From assembly GCA_963785645.1 (NCBI GenBank), contig CAWAWG010000006.1, forward strand, positions 496,001-560,000: a DNA stretch of 64,000 nt, written 5' to 3'. The notes under the pieces are model-generated. The model was given only the letters and a program-made list of their open reading frames with translations. It had not been told where the DNA came from and ran no database searches. Source of the DNA: Trebonia sp963785645 (GTDB taxonomy: Bacteria > Actinomycetota > Actinomycetes > Streptosporangiales > Streptosporangiaceae). Every line of letters begins with the position of its first letter. Within the stretch, counting starts at the first letter, position 1. Made by a program: the position numbers and the translations under genes. This document shows positions 36,148 through 45,352 of the stretch, in pieces.

Positions 36148-37584
36148 GTGGCTGAGCGTCCTCCCTTCGGCTTCGGACCGCCCGGGCGGCCTGGCGACGA
36201 CGACCCGAATGCGGGCGGCCAGGGATCTGGCGGCCAAGGGCCTTTCGGCTTCGGACTTCCCGGCAGTCCGGGGAACCCGGGCGGCCCCGGCGGGGCCAAC
36301 CCTAATCAGTTCGCGGACGCGCTTCGTCAGTTCGCCGACCTCCTCTCCTACAGCGGCGGGCCGGTCAACTGGGAGCTGGCCAAGAACCTGGCCAGGCACG
36401 CGATCGCCGCCAAGGGCGATCCCAGCGTGCTCGCCAACGAGCGGGCCGCGGTAACCGACGCGGTCCGGCTCGCCGACCTGTGGCTTGACGACGTCACCAC
36501 GTTCCCGTCCGGCATCAGGAAGATCGAGGCGTGGTCCAAATCGGAATGGCTGGAAGCTACCTTCCCCGTCTGGTCCACGCTATGCGAGCCGATCGCCGCC
36601 AAGGCGGTCGATGCGATGGGTTCGATGGTGGCCTTCGATCCCTCCCAGCTCGGCAACGAGGTGCCCGAGGAGATGCGGGCCATGCTGTCGGGTATGGGGG
36701 GGCTCAGCGCGTTCGCTCCGATGATGCGGCAGCTCGGCGGTGCGATGCTCGGCGGCCAGATCGGCACCGCGATCGGCGAACTGGCCGGTGACATGGCCAG
36801 CTCTACCGACATCGGCCTGCCGCTCGCGGCCGAGGGGACCGCGGCGCTGCTGCCCTCAGGCGTCACCGCGTTCGGCGAGGGGCTGTCGGTCGACATCGGC
36901 GAGGTGCGGCTGTTCCTCGCGTTGCGCGAGGCGGCCCACCACCGGCTGTTCGGGCACGTGCCGTGGCTGCGCCAGCACCTGCTCGGCGCCGTCGAGGCGT
37001 ACGCGGCGGGCATCACCGTGGACATGGGCAAGCTGCGTGACACGCTGCCTGAACTCGACATGACCAACCCGGAAGAGGCACTGCGCGAGGCGCTGTCCGG
37101 AGAGGGACTGTTCCGGCCGGAGGACACTCCGCAGCAGAAGGTCGCGCTGGCCCGCCTTGAGACGGCCCTCGCCCTGGTTGAGGGGTGGGTAGCGACGGTG
37201 GTCGCCGCCGCCGCGGAGTCGAGGCTCGTGCACTCCGCGGCCCTGGCGGAGGCGATCCGCCGCCGCCGGGCCTCCGGCGGCCCGGCGGAGCGCACCTTCG
37301 CCACGCTCGTCGGCCTCGAGCTGCGTCCCCGGATGCTGCGCGAAGCGACGGCGCTGTGGGCGGATGTGACTCAGACGCGCGGTGCCGACGGCAGGGACGC
37401 CCTGTGGGCGCACCCGGACCTGCTGCCGACGTCCGACGACCTGGAGAACCCCGACGCGTTCCTGCACGGCGGTACCGACCTCTCCGACCTGGACATCTCC
37501 GACCTAGAGGACGGCGGAGGCGAGCCGGGCGACGAAGGCGGGGAAGGCGGAGACGGCGGGGAGCAACCCGGCCCGGAGGAGTAG
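36148..37584 (+). CDS. Zinc-dependent metalloprotease family protein (DUF2342-type)
   Basis: A 478-residue predicted cytosolic protein of the actinobacterial zinc-metalloprotease family, formerly DUF2342. GTG at 36148 has GAAGAGG seven bases upstream. The N-terminus is Gly/Pro-rich (two PFGFG..PG motifs). The conserved core contains GPVNWELAKNLARH, LADLWLDDVTTFP, QLGGAMLGGQIGTAIGELAG, and LREAAHHRLFGHVPWLRQHL, where the family's metal-binding His residues sit. The C-terminus is Gly/Glu-rich, which is variable in the family. It belongs to the neighbourhood shared with mycobacteria (metalloprotease, ABC1 kinase, whiB7, uvrD2, mrx1). The substrate is unknown. Confidence 0.85.
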   Translation: MAERPPFGFGPPGRPGDDDPNAGGQGSGGQGPFGFGLPGSPGNPGGPGGANPNQFADALRQFADLLSYSGGPVNWELAKNLARHAIAAKGDPSVLANERAAVTDAVRLADLWLDDVTTFPSGIRKIEAWSKSEWLEATFPVWSTLCEPIAAKAVDAMGSMVAFDPSQLGNEVPEEMRAMLSGMGGLSAFAPMMRQLGGAMLGGQIGTAIGELAGDMASSTDIGLPLAAEGTAALLPSGVTAFGEGLSVDIGEVRLFLALREAAHHRLFGHVPWLRQHLLGAVEAYAAGITVDMGKLRDTLPELDMTNPEEALREALSGEGLFRPEDTPQQKVALARLETALALVEGWVATVVAAAAESRLVHSAALAEAIRRRRASGGPAERTFATLVGLELRPRMLREATALWADVTQTRGADGRDALWAHPDLLPTSDDLENPDAFLHGGTDLSDLDISDLEDGGGEPGDEGGEGGDGGEQPGPEE

Positions 37585-37608
37585 CCTCAGATCAAGGAGG
37601 CGAGCGGC

Positions 37609-37803
37609 ATGGTCAACCATCCCGAGAACTTCGATACGTTCGGCAACGAAGAGGGCGGCACGGACATCCTCGGCGCGGAACAGGGCGGCACCGACATCAT
37701 CGGCCCGGAGGACGGCGGTACCGACGTGCTCGGCGAGGAAGCGGGCGGCACCGACATCATCGGCCCGGAAGAGGGCGGCACCGACGTGCTCCGGCCTGAG
37801 TAA
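37609..37803 (+). CDS. 64-aa acidic protein built of five decapeptide repeats
   Basis: A strong ribosome binding site (AAGGAGG, seven bases before ATG) 24 bp after the metalloprotease stop supports translation in the same unit. After a 15-residue head, MVNHPENFDTFGNEE, the protein is five tandem 10-residue units of the form GGTD-[IV]-[IL]-G-x-E-x: GGTDILGAEQ, GGTDIIGPED, GGTDVLGEEA, GGTDIIGPEE and GGTDVLRPE. It is very acidic and has no Cys. I recognise no family. A head plus repeated core resembles a multicore peptide precursor, and a ThiF-like E1 protein with a possible peptide-binding domain is the convergent neighbour, but no ligase, transporter or dedicated protease gene is present. A structural or metal-binding role is equally possible. 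Confidence 0.75.
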   Translation: MVNHPENFDTFGNEEGGTDILGAEQGGTDIIGPEDGGTDVLGEEAGGTDIIGPEEGGTDVLRPE

Positions 37804-37838
37804 GTCCGCGGTAGGGCGGTCCTGCGTGCCCGTACGCC

Positions 37839-37862
37839 GCGGTGCCCGCTAGCGGGCACCGC
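37839..37862. terminator. Perfect 24-bp palindrome between convergent genes, probable bidirectional terminator
   Basis: GCGGTGCCCGCT and AGCGGGCACCGC are directly abutting reverse complements, and the palindrome spans the stop codon of the ThiF-like gene. In RNA it would form an eight- to ten-pair GC hairpin with a tetraloop on either strand, fitting termination of the repeat-protein transcript and of the opposite gene. Confidence 0.65.
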
Positions 37863-38883
37863 ATGTGCAGGCCGGGTGCGGTGGCCAGCCGCGCCGCTGC
37901 CACTGCCACTCGGGCAGCACGACCTCGAGGGTGCCGTTGGCAGCGGCCGGCACGCCGGCCCGGTCGATGAGCGTCAGCGCCTGCGCGACCGCGAGCGCGG
38001 CGGTCGCCGCGCTGAGCACCGTGTCGCACGCCTGCGTGGCGGCCGGGACGGTGCCGATGCCGCTGGCCTGGGCGAGGATCCTGGGCCAGGCGGGATCTCG
38101 GGCCGCCTTGCTCAGGTCGATGCAGCGCATGCAGGCCGAGCGCCCGGGCAGCACCAGCGGCCCGACGACGCCGATCGCCTCGTCCGCGTGTACCACCAGG
38201 TGCGGTACCTGGTCGCGCATGAGCGCGGCGATCAGCACCGGGTCGGGGCGGCCGGTGATCACCGCCAGGTCAGGCAGCCGGCGGGCGTCGTTCACGGTGC
38301 ACACCTCTGGCGCCACCCGGTGCACCGCGCGGGCGACCCCGGCGATTCTGCTTGCCCCGACATCAGCGGCGCCCAGGCCCGCGGGCGTGACGTCCGCCGA
38401 CTCGGCCGTTCCCGGGTCCAGGCAACTGACCCACCCGACCCCGGACGCGGCGAGGAACGTCGCGACGCAGGCGCCCACCCGGCCCGCTCCGTAAACGCGG
38501 GCGAACGCCGCCCTCCGCCGGGCCAGCACCGCCGCGCCGCCGTCACCGTGCCCGTAGGCCAGGGCGGCGCAGGCAAGCTCGGGGCCGATCCTCGCGCGCA
38601 GGTAGTCGGGCAGGGCGGCGCGCGTGCTGGCGGGGAAGTCATCGAGTACGCCCGCCGAGGCCAGCAGTTCGATCACCCGGTGCACGATCTCCTGGCGGAT
38701 GCCGTACGTCTCGGCCGTCCGCACTATCTCCGCGGTCTCCCGGGACCCGTCGAGCAGGCTCACGATCGCCGCCGCTTTGCCGAGGCCGGTCAGCGCGCGG
38801 GCCCGGCGCGGGTCCACCCCGAACTGAAGCGTGTCCTGGTCCCGCCACAGTGACCTTAGTCCTACCTTCAGTGCTGGTCTCAT
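37849..38883 (-). CDS. ThiF-like E1 adenylyltransferase-fold protein with possible peptide-binding N-terminus
   Basis: A 344-residue protein of the actinobacterial ThiF/TOMM-leader-binding-like group. The start at 38883 gives the family N-terminus MRPALKVGLRSLWRDQDTLQ; an upstream frame extension lacks support. Residues 1-110 form a winged-helix-like region seen in leader-peptide-binding proteins (ALTGLGKAAAIVSLLDGS, then an HRVIELLASAGVLDD helix). Residues 135-320 are the E1-like Rossmann domain, but the glycine-rich loop (YGAGRVGACVATFLAASGVG) is followed by few of the usual catalytic acids. Zinc-type Cys pairs are CMRC and CTC. The protein is conserved next to the metalloprotease in actinomycetes, often without any peptide cluster, so a general role is as likely as a RiPP role. 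Confidence 0.8.
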   Translation of the reverse strand: MRPALKVGLRSLWRDQDTLQFGVDPRRARALTGLGKAAAIVSLLDGSRETAEIVRTAETYGIRQEIVHRVIELLASAGVLDDFPASTRAALPDYLRARIGPELACAALAYGHGDGGAAVLARRRAAFARVYGAGRVGACVATFLAASGVGWVSCLDPGTAESADVTPAGLGAADVGASRIAGVARAVHRVAPEVCTVNDARRLPDLAVITGRPDPVLIAALMRDQVPHLVVHADEAIGVVGPLVLPGRSACMRCIDLSKAARDPAWPRILAQASGIGTVPAATQACDTVLSAATAALAVAQALTLIDRAGVPAAANGTLEVVLPEWQWQRRGWPPHPACTCGAR

Positions 38884-39037
38884 GTACTCAGCGTGACGCG
38901 AGGCACTGACATTCGGCGCAGGACGATGCCCGGACCAGGTCAAACCACGATCCGTTTTGGTAGATCCAGGAGCACCCCGGTCCTGCGGCGGGCACCGCAG
39001 GACCGGAATGTTCGTGAACAGCTGTGTCGGCGAGCAG

Positions 39038-42000
39038 CTAGGACGACGACGGCGAGGGGGCCGGGCTGGCGCTCGCACCGGGCGAACCGCCGGAGACAGC
39101 GCCCACGGCCGGCGCGCCGCTCGGCTCGCCTGGGACGCCGTACAGCGCCTTCCAAGCCGAACCGGACGGGTCGGTGGACTGGGTAGCGGGGGACACGCCT
39201 TCGTTCGTCCACTTGGCCTGGTAGGGCAGTCCCTGGTAGAGCACCTTGTCGCCGGCCTGGTACTGGGTATCGACCGACCACGCGGGATAGGTGCCCGCCG
39301 GCAGGGTGGCTATGGCGGAACTGCGGTCGCCGGGGACGACCGGGCCGAGCAGTTCCCACGGCGTCTGCCAGTCGTACTGCACCTGGGCGGACGGGTCGTC
39401 GCCGGTGTTGTACCACTTGGCCTGGTAGATCTCGCCGTTCTCGACGACCTTGTAGCCGAGCGGGTAATCGGCACCCGACGCCCACTGCGGGTACGGCGCG
39501 TCCGCGGGATTGGTGTCCGCCACGGCCGGCTGGACGTTGCCCGCGCCGGAGGTAATCACCGCGTTGCCCTGAAGGTGGCCGAAGATCTGGGAGAACTGGA
39601 GGCCGGACTGCGGGGTGCCGCTGCAGGTGTTGGAGAGCATGCCGGTCTCCGAGTAGGACGAGCCGCACTGGCTGTCCCGGTTGACCGACCACATCGAGAC
39701 CCGGCCCAGGTGGCTGCGGGCGGCGAAGCCGGCCAGGGTTTGCGCGTCGCTGACGGTGAAGTTCTGGCCCTGTTTGTCGTTCTGGCCGATCATCACCGTG
39801 GCGCCGAGGCGCTGCCAGATCTGCTCCGAGCTCAGGCGGATGCCGTACTGGCGGTACAGGGTCGCGAGCTGGCCGTGGGTGGCGTTCAGCGCGGCCTCGG
39901 CGGACTGGGCCATGGTGCTGCCCGCGGCGGGCGCCGAGCTGAAGTCCATCGTCATGATGTTGACCCCGGTGACGGAGACCCGCTCACGGAGCATCGCCTG
40001 GAGCACCGACTCGGCGTCGTCTTGCAGCCCGGACGGCTCGACCGGGAGGGTCACCCACACGTTGAGCTGAGGATCGGCCTTTTCCAGGGCGGCGATGGCC
40101 GCGGCGCGCCGCTGCGCCGCGGCGAAGTCGTCGAGCGCGGCGCCCTCGATGTCGAGGTCGATCGTGGTGAGGTGGTAGGCGCTGATCACCGACTGATACG
40201 CGGACGTCAACGCGGCGGTGGTCGGGCAGGCGACATCCAGGCTGGTGTTGGCCTGCCCGCCGAACGACACGATGGCCTCTTGCCCTTCCTGCTGCAACTG
40301 GGCGATGCGGGCGCCGAGCGCGAGCTGCTGGTCGGCCGCGGACAGGGTGTACGCACCGCCCCAGCTGGGGGTGCAGTCCGACTTCGACGCGGCGACCACG
40401 AAGCCGAGCACGCTCTGCCGGGCCGGGTCGTCGGAGGGATTCTGGAACTGGTAGGTCGGCGTGAGCGTGACGTCGACGTAGGGCGCGAACCAGGTCTGGT
40501 GCACCACCACGGGCGGAGCGAGCAGCCGGGTCTTGAGTCCCCAGTACCCGCCGTAGCTGACGCCCGCCACGACGACCAGCGCGACGAGCAGGCGCGCCAG
40601 TGACAGCCGGCGCTTGGCGGGCCCATCCGACAGCGGCGGGGCCGACGGCGCCCCGGTCGGCATCTGCACGGCCGACATGCGCGTCGTCGGCCGGACTCCC
40701 GCCGACTGGTACTGGGGCTCGGCGTAACCGGCCTGGAGCACGCTGCGCCAGTCGGTCGGCTTCGGCTGTTCGACCGGGCGCCGCCAGGGCAGCCGCCGCT
40801 GCCGCCGCTCGGCGGGCTTGAACAGCACCGAGGTGCCGTGGATCCACAGGTCGACGGCGGAGTTGCGCAGGCCGATGAACGCCTTGGCCGCGTAGCAGGC
40901 CAGGATGACGTTGAGCGCGGCGTAGCAGGCGTTCTCGGTCAGGTGGTGGACGTAGGCGTGGTAGAAGGTGAAGCCGGCGAGGCCGATCAGCGCGTACGGG
41001 GCCAGCAGCAGGAACGGCGGGACGACGGTGCGGTCCTTGACCTTGGGGGTGCGGGCGAACGGGGCCTTGGACGCGGTGAGGCCCTGCACGATCGAGGAGA
41101 ACGTGCCGGCCAGGTTGACGCCGAGCAGGACGAGGTTGAACCCGTAGATGCGCAGCACGTCCACCCGCTTGTACCCGCACGAGCGCAGGTCGCCGGCCAT
41201 GGCGGCGAAGTAGGGCAGCGCGATCAGGCCGAGCAGCGGGCTGATCAGCGTCGCGCTGAACGGGAAGGCGAGCAGGATCAGCAGGCTGGCCGAGCTCCAC
41301 GAGATGGAGGCCATGTAGTTCCAGCGCAGGAACAGCTCGCCCGACCTGGTCCGCTTGCCCGCCGACTTCCGCGCTCTTGACTGGCGGCGGAGCTTGGGCA
41401 GGATCAGCAGCCCGCCGTTGGCCCAGCGGCGGCGCTGGATGCACAGCGAGCCGAAGTCCGGCGGGGTGGCGGAGTAGCTGAGCCGCTCGGGGTAGTTGTA
41501 CAGCCGCCAGCCGTGGATGCCCATGTCGATGGTCGACTCGGTGTCCTCGATCACCGTCCGGTCCTTGATGTACTGCCTGATCTCCCAGTCACCGCTGTAA
41601 GAGGTCTCGGCGATCTGGTCCAGGGCCTTCTTCCTGATCACCGCGTTGGCACCGACCCAGAAGGTCGCGTCGTAGTAGGTCAGCCCCTGGTGCACGATGT
41701 GCTGCAGGTCGGTGGTCGCCCCGGCGATCCGCTCCAGCCGCGTCGCCGACCCCGGGAACGCGCTGTACGGCGTCTGCGCGATCGCCATGTCCTGGTACTC
41801 CTGCTGCTCCAGCAGGTGCACCAGCCGCAGGCAGTACTCAGGCAGCAGCACACTGTCGGCATCGAGCGTCACCACGTAATCCGGATTCGGGATGGGCCAG
41901 CCGGTGCCGGGCCTGGCCGGCACGAGGGCGGTGCCCCCGGCGGTCTGGATCTCGTGGTAGTTGCCGCCCATCAGGCCGATGTAGCTGTTGAGGTTCATCG

Positions 42001-43105
42001 CCTTGTTCGGCTCGTGGGACAGCGACACGTACTTCTTGCGCTCGAAGCTGGAGACCCGCACCGTGAACGTCCACACCAGCCGGCGGTACAGCCGGCGGAA
42101 CATCTGCGGGTGCAGCACCACCCCCTCGGCCGCCGACTCCAGCAGCGCCGCCCTGACCTCGCGAAACGACTCCGCCAGGCGAAGGAGGATCTCGTTGACG
42201 AAGAACTCGTCGGTGTGGTCGGTGATCTCCTGCCGGTCGGCCAGGTTCTCCAGCCAGGTGACCGCGTCGCCGTAGGTGCTGGCCAGCGTGACCATCGAAT
42301 TGGGCCCGGGCTGGTCGCCGCGCTGCATCGCGAGCTCGAACGACTGCATATCGCCGGTGAACCGGCGGGCCGGCTCGGCCAGCAGCCGCTCGATCTTGCC
42401 GGGCAGCGCCCGGGCGGATTCCTGCTGCTCCCGGGCCTTGCGGGTCTTGGGCACGTACGGGTCGTCGATGAGCAGCACCACCCGCTTATCCGGGTACTCC
42501 TGCAGCGCCGCGGACAGCAGCGTGGTCCGGATCACCCGCTCCTCCTCCTGGTAGGAGGGGATGATCGTGGTCAGCGTCGGCTGCCGGGCGTCGAAATACT
42601 GATCCAGGCTGGCCCGGGTCGCCCGGTGGTGCGTGCGGGTGCGGTACATGAACCCGAGCCGGGCCAGCAGGTACGCCAGTGCGGAGACGGTCAGCAGCGT
42701 GACGATGACGAGGTACAGCACCTCCTCGGTCCGCGCCACCGCGCTCTCGTACCCCGGGTGGAAGAAATCGCTGAAGAACCACATGACGGTGTAGGCCAGC
42801 CACGCGCCCACCGTGACGACGATCGCCAGCCGTGCTATCGCCACCCGGGTGTCGCTGACCGGCTTGGGCACCATGGGCATGGCGCGGGTGTTCCGCCGGT
42901 CGCTGCCCCACTGCCCGCGTCGTTTCCCCGATGACCTTCCCGTCGACTCCGCGGACCACGGCTCCTCGGCCGGTTCCGGCGCCGCAGGCGGGGGGAGGGT
43001 GCGCGGTCCCCGCCCGATGACGGCGTCCCCGTACAGGTCGGGAACCGTCAGGTCATTCCTCGCATGCGGGTGCGCGTGCGCCGGTCCTGGGCGTAGCGAA
43101 GCCAT
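39038..43105 (-). CDS. Fusion: GT2 processive synthase - GH18-like domain - chitin-binding-like repeats
   Basis: A 1355-residue membrane protein. The ATG at 43105 follows GAGGGGGAA. A basic, Pro-rich head is followed by two membrane helices (about 88-111 and 128-150), then a GT2 domain with TTIIPSYQEEERV, a roughly 190-residue insertion, TLDADS, VIEDTEST and QRRRW, and further helices to about 780. A single helix near 830 leads outside to a GH18-like barrel (about 860-1170) whose catalytic strand reads TIDLDIEG, matching DxDxE. Two Trp/Tyr-rich modules follow (YPQWASGADYPLGYKVVENG and YPAWSVDTQYQAGDKVLYQG), similar to type 3 chitin-binding domains, then a Ser/Pro-rich tail. One polypeptide thus could polymerise a glycan inside and process it outside. 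The product is unknown; the hydrolase suggests an N-acetylglucosamine polymer. Confidence 0.85.
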   Translation of the reverse strand: MASLRPGPAHAHPHARNDLTVPDLYGDAVIGRGPRTLPPPAAPEPAEEPWSAESTGRSSGKRRGQWGSDRRNTRAMPMVPKPVSDTRVAIARLAIVVTVGAWLAYTVMWFFSDFFHPGYESAVARTEEVLYLVIVTLLTVSALAYLLARLGFMYRTRTHHRATRASLDQYFDARQPTLTTIIPSYQEEERVIRTTLLSAALQEYPDKRVVLLIDDPYVPKTRKAREQQESARALPGKIERLLAEPARRFTGDMQSFELAMQRGDQPGPNSMVTLASTYGDAVTWLENLADRQEITDHTDEFFVNEILLRLAESFREVRAALLESAAEGVVLHPQMFRRLYRRLVWTFTVRVSSFERKKYVSLSHEPNKAMNLNSYIGLMGGNYHEIQTAGGTALVPARPGTGWPIPNPDYVVTLDADSVLLPEYCLRLVHLLEQQEYQDMAIAQTPYSAFPGSATRLERIAGATTDLQHIVHQGLTYYDATFWVGANAVIRKKALDQIAETSYSGDWEIRQYIKDRTVIEDTESTIDMGIHGWRLYNYPERLSYSATPPDFGSLCIQRRRWANGGLLILPKLRRQSRARKSAGKRTRSGELFLRWNYMASISWSSASLLILLAFPFSATLISPLLGLIALPYFAAMAGDLRSCGYKRVDVLRIYGFNLVLLGVNLAGTFSSIVQGLTASKAPFARTPKVKDRTVVPPFLLLAPYALIGLAGFTFYHAYVHHLTENACYAALNVILACYAAKAFIGLRNSAVDLWIHGTSVLFKPAERRQRRLPWRRPVEQPKPTDWRSVLQAGYAEPQYQSAGVRPTTRMSAVQMPTGAPSAPPLSDGPAKRRLSLARLLVALVVVAGVSYGGYWGLKTRLLAPPVVVHQTWFAPYVDVTLTPTYQFQNPSDDPARQSVLGFVVAASKSDCTPSWGGAYTLSAADQQLALGARIAQLQQEGQEAIVSFGGQANTSLDVACPTTAALTSAYQSVISAYHLTTIDLDIEGAALDDFAAAQRRAAAIAALEKADPQLNVWVTLPVEPSGLQDDAESVLQAMLRERVSVTGVNIMTMDFSSAPAAGSTMAQSAEAALNATHGQLATLYRQYGIRLSSEQIWQRLGATVMIGQNDKQGQNFTVSDAQTLAGFAARSHLGRVSMWSVNRDSQCGSSYSETGMLSNTCSGTPQSGLQFSQIFGHLQGNAVITSGAGNVQPAVADTNPADAPYPQWASGADYPLGYKVVENGEIYQAKWYNTGDDPSAQVQYDWQTPWELLGPVVPGDRSSAIATLPAGTYPAWSVDTQYQAGDKVLYQGLPYQAKWTNEGVSPATQSTDPSGSAWKALYGVPGEPSGAPAVGAVSGGSPGASASPAPSPSSS

Positions 43106-43394
43106 CTGCCGTTGTTCCCCCTCTTGACGCGCATGCGTGATGAAGCGCATACGTGTAGTCCCCACCAGGACTGTTGCCTATAAAAAGCCCGTTGTGGGAC
43201 GTTCAGGACGACGTGCAGGTTGTCTCCATTTAGTGGCAAATGTGACAGGACGGGTAACAGTTCAATGAAGGTGAATATGGTGGTTCACGAGGACTTTTGA
43301 GGCGCCTGGTTCCCCGCCGGGGGTACGCAGAGCTAGGCACTGTCATGACAGGCCTAGGCTGGAACTAGCCATCCGTTCGGGATAAGGGGTTTCA

Positions 43395-44852
43395 TTGGCG
43401 GAGAATGACCGTGTGAGCCAGGTCCCCCCCAACGGTCGCGACAGCGAAGCCAACAACAGCGAAGCCAACAACAGCGGACCCCGCAACGACGCGCCCCAAA
43501 GCGACCAGGCCACAAACGGCCAGCCGCGGAACAGCGCACCCCGAAAAGACGTGCCGCGCGGCAGCGTGCAGCGGGGGGCGATCCTGGCCGGGCTGCCGCT
43601 CGGGTTCGCCGGCCGGACCATGCTGGGGCTAGCCAAGCGGATCGGGGGCGAGTCGGCGGAAATCGTCGCCCAGGAGATACAGCAGCGCACCGCCGACCAG
43701 GTCTTCCGGGTGCTCGGGGAGCTCAAGGGCGGGGCGATGAAGCTCGGCCAGGCACTTTCGATCTTCGAGGCCGCGCTGCCGCCCGAGCTCGCCGGGCCTT
43801 ACCGCGCGACGCTGACCAGGCTCCAGGAGGCCGCGCCGCCGCTGTCTACCGCCACGGTGCACCGGGTGCTCGCCGCTGATCTCGGGGACGACTGGCGGGC
43901 TTCGTTCACCTCGTTTGACGACGAGCCGCCGCCGCCGCGTCCATCGGGCAGGTACACAAGGCGGTCTGGGGCGACGGTCGCGCCGTTGCCGTCAAGATCC
44001 AGTACCCCGGGGCGGGCAAGGCCCTGCTCAACGACTTCAGCCAGCTCGCCCGGCTCGGCCTGCTGTTCGCCGTGCTCATGCCTGGTCTTGAGGTCAGGCC
44101 GATGCTCGACGAGCTGCGCGACCGGGTCGCCGAGGAGCTCGACTACCACATGGAGGCCTCGGCCCAGCGCGCGTTCGCCGCGGCCTACGAAGGGGATCCC
44201 GACATCTACGTGCCCGGGGTCGTCGCGGAGACCGAGCACGTGCTCGTGACGGAGTGGATGGACGGCACCCCGCTGTCAAAGATCATCAGCGACGGGTCGA
44301 AGGTGGAGCGGGACCGGGCCGGGCATCCTGTTCACCCGGTTCCTGTTCTCCGGGCCCGCCCGGGCCGGGATGCTGCATGCGGACCCGCACCCGGGCAACT
44401 TCCGGCTGCTCGCCGACGGGCGGCTCGGCGTGCTCGACTTCGGCGCGGTCGACCGGCTTCCCGGGGGGCTGCCGCCGATCTTCGGCCGGCTGCTGCGGAT
44501 CATGCACGACCCGGATCCGGACATCGTGGAGGTCGAGCGCGAACTGCGGTCGGACAACTTCCTCCGGCCCGGCATCTCGGTCGACCTGGATGCGCTGCGA
44601 ACGTTCCTCGCGCCGCTGGCCGAGCCGTCGTCGGTCGAGACGTTCAAGTTCTCCCGGGAGTGGATGCGCGAGGAGGCCACCCGGGTGGGCGACCTGAGTG
44701 CCTCCGGCATCGCCCGCAAGTTCAACCTGCCCCCGTCCTACGTGCTCATCCACCGGGTGTCGACGGCCGGGATCGGCGTGCTCTGCCAGCTTGAGTGCGA
44801 GGGGCCGTTCCGGGCGGAGGTCGTCCGCTGGGTTCCCGGCTACTCCGACTAA
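43395..44852 (+). CDS. ABC1/UbiB-family atypical kinase, two compensating frameshifts
   Basis: A 485-residue protein of the AarF/UbiB/ABC1 family of atypical kinases or ATPases, linked to lipid and quinone metabolism at the membrane. It starts with TTG at 43395, five bases after AAGGGG. Motifs are the signature GGAMKLGQALSIFE (KxGQ), SIGQVHKAV, VAVKIQYPG with the Lys, EELDYHMEASAQ, HADPHPGNF and VLDFGAVDRL. The stretch from about 43935 to 44310 is in a different frame: one base is missing near 43940 and one is extra near 44312, after which the original frame returns to the stop at 44852. In mycobacteria the homologue is adjacent to whiB7, as here. The N-terminal head has a small SEANN duplication. 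Confidence 0.85.
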
Positions 44853-44898
44853 CCGGGCGGCCAGCGGAGGCAGCCCCGCCGGCAAAGCGAACAAAACA

Positions 44899-44931
44899 GA
44901 ACCCGGGATGGCCCTCGCGCATCCCGGGTTC
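44899..44931. terminator. Bidirectional intrinsic terminator
   Basis: GAACCCGGGATG and CATCCCGGGTTC form a perfect 12-bp stem with a nine-base loop. An A-rich run precedes it (ACAAAACA) and CTTTGTTT follows, giving U-tracts on both strands. It lies between the ABC1 kinase stop and the convergent small coiled-coil gene. Confidence 0.85.
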
Positions 44932-44955
44932 CTTTGTTTACGGCTAGCCGACTGG

Positions 44956-45145
44956 TCAGCCTTCGCGCATCACCGACCAGAGCTGCTCGGTGCGCTCCCA
45001 CGCGTTCAGCAACTGACGCTCGGCGCGCGCCATCTGCTTCTCCAGCCTGCGCAGCTTGGCGACCTGATAGGTCGGCCCGTCCGTACTCCGCCTGTCTGAG
45101 GCGTTCTCGATCTCGTTCCTTGGCCAGGTATTCCTGGGCATACAT
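44956..45145 (-). CDS. Small basic coiled-coil protein, about 62 aa, one frameshift
   Basis: Two minus-strand frames together make one credible protein. The first starts at ATG 45145, with GAGG ten bases upstream, and reads MYAQEYLAKERDRERLRQAE. The second, offset by one extra base near 45070, reads TYQVAKLRRLEKQMARAERQ followed by LLNAWERTEQLWSVMREG and stops at 44956. Joined, they form a helical, charged 62-residue protein with leucine heptads. Small proteins of this kind are common near whiB7 and the ABC1 gene in actinomycetes, but I cannot name a family. The frameshift could alternatively mean that only one frame is real. Confidence 0.45.
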
Positions 45146-45352
45146 GGCTTACAACCTCGCATTGTGTGCGTTTGCGTATGTTCATGTCTGCTCGCCGCAT
45201 CGTCTGCGGCGCCCTGCTGTGCGGCGCGCCAGCCTGCCTGGAGTCAGCGTGCAGCCTTCCGTTGGGGCATGGTCAAGCGACTGGCGCGCCGCGATTGTCG
45301 TCGTTGCGCGGAACATCGGATCGCCTAGTAGTGCCGGTAGTAATGACGCGGG

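Noticed and set aside
37587..37859. Minus-strand frame over the decapeptide-repeat gene (repeats of SVPPSSGPMM)
   Set aside because: It is the antisense of the repeat; only the plus strand has a strong ribosome binding site and natural charge pattern.
44956..45145. Programmed frameshifting in the small coiled-coil gene
   Set aside because: No slippery heptamer or downstream pseudoknot is evident, and the break resembles the other single-base indels in the window.
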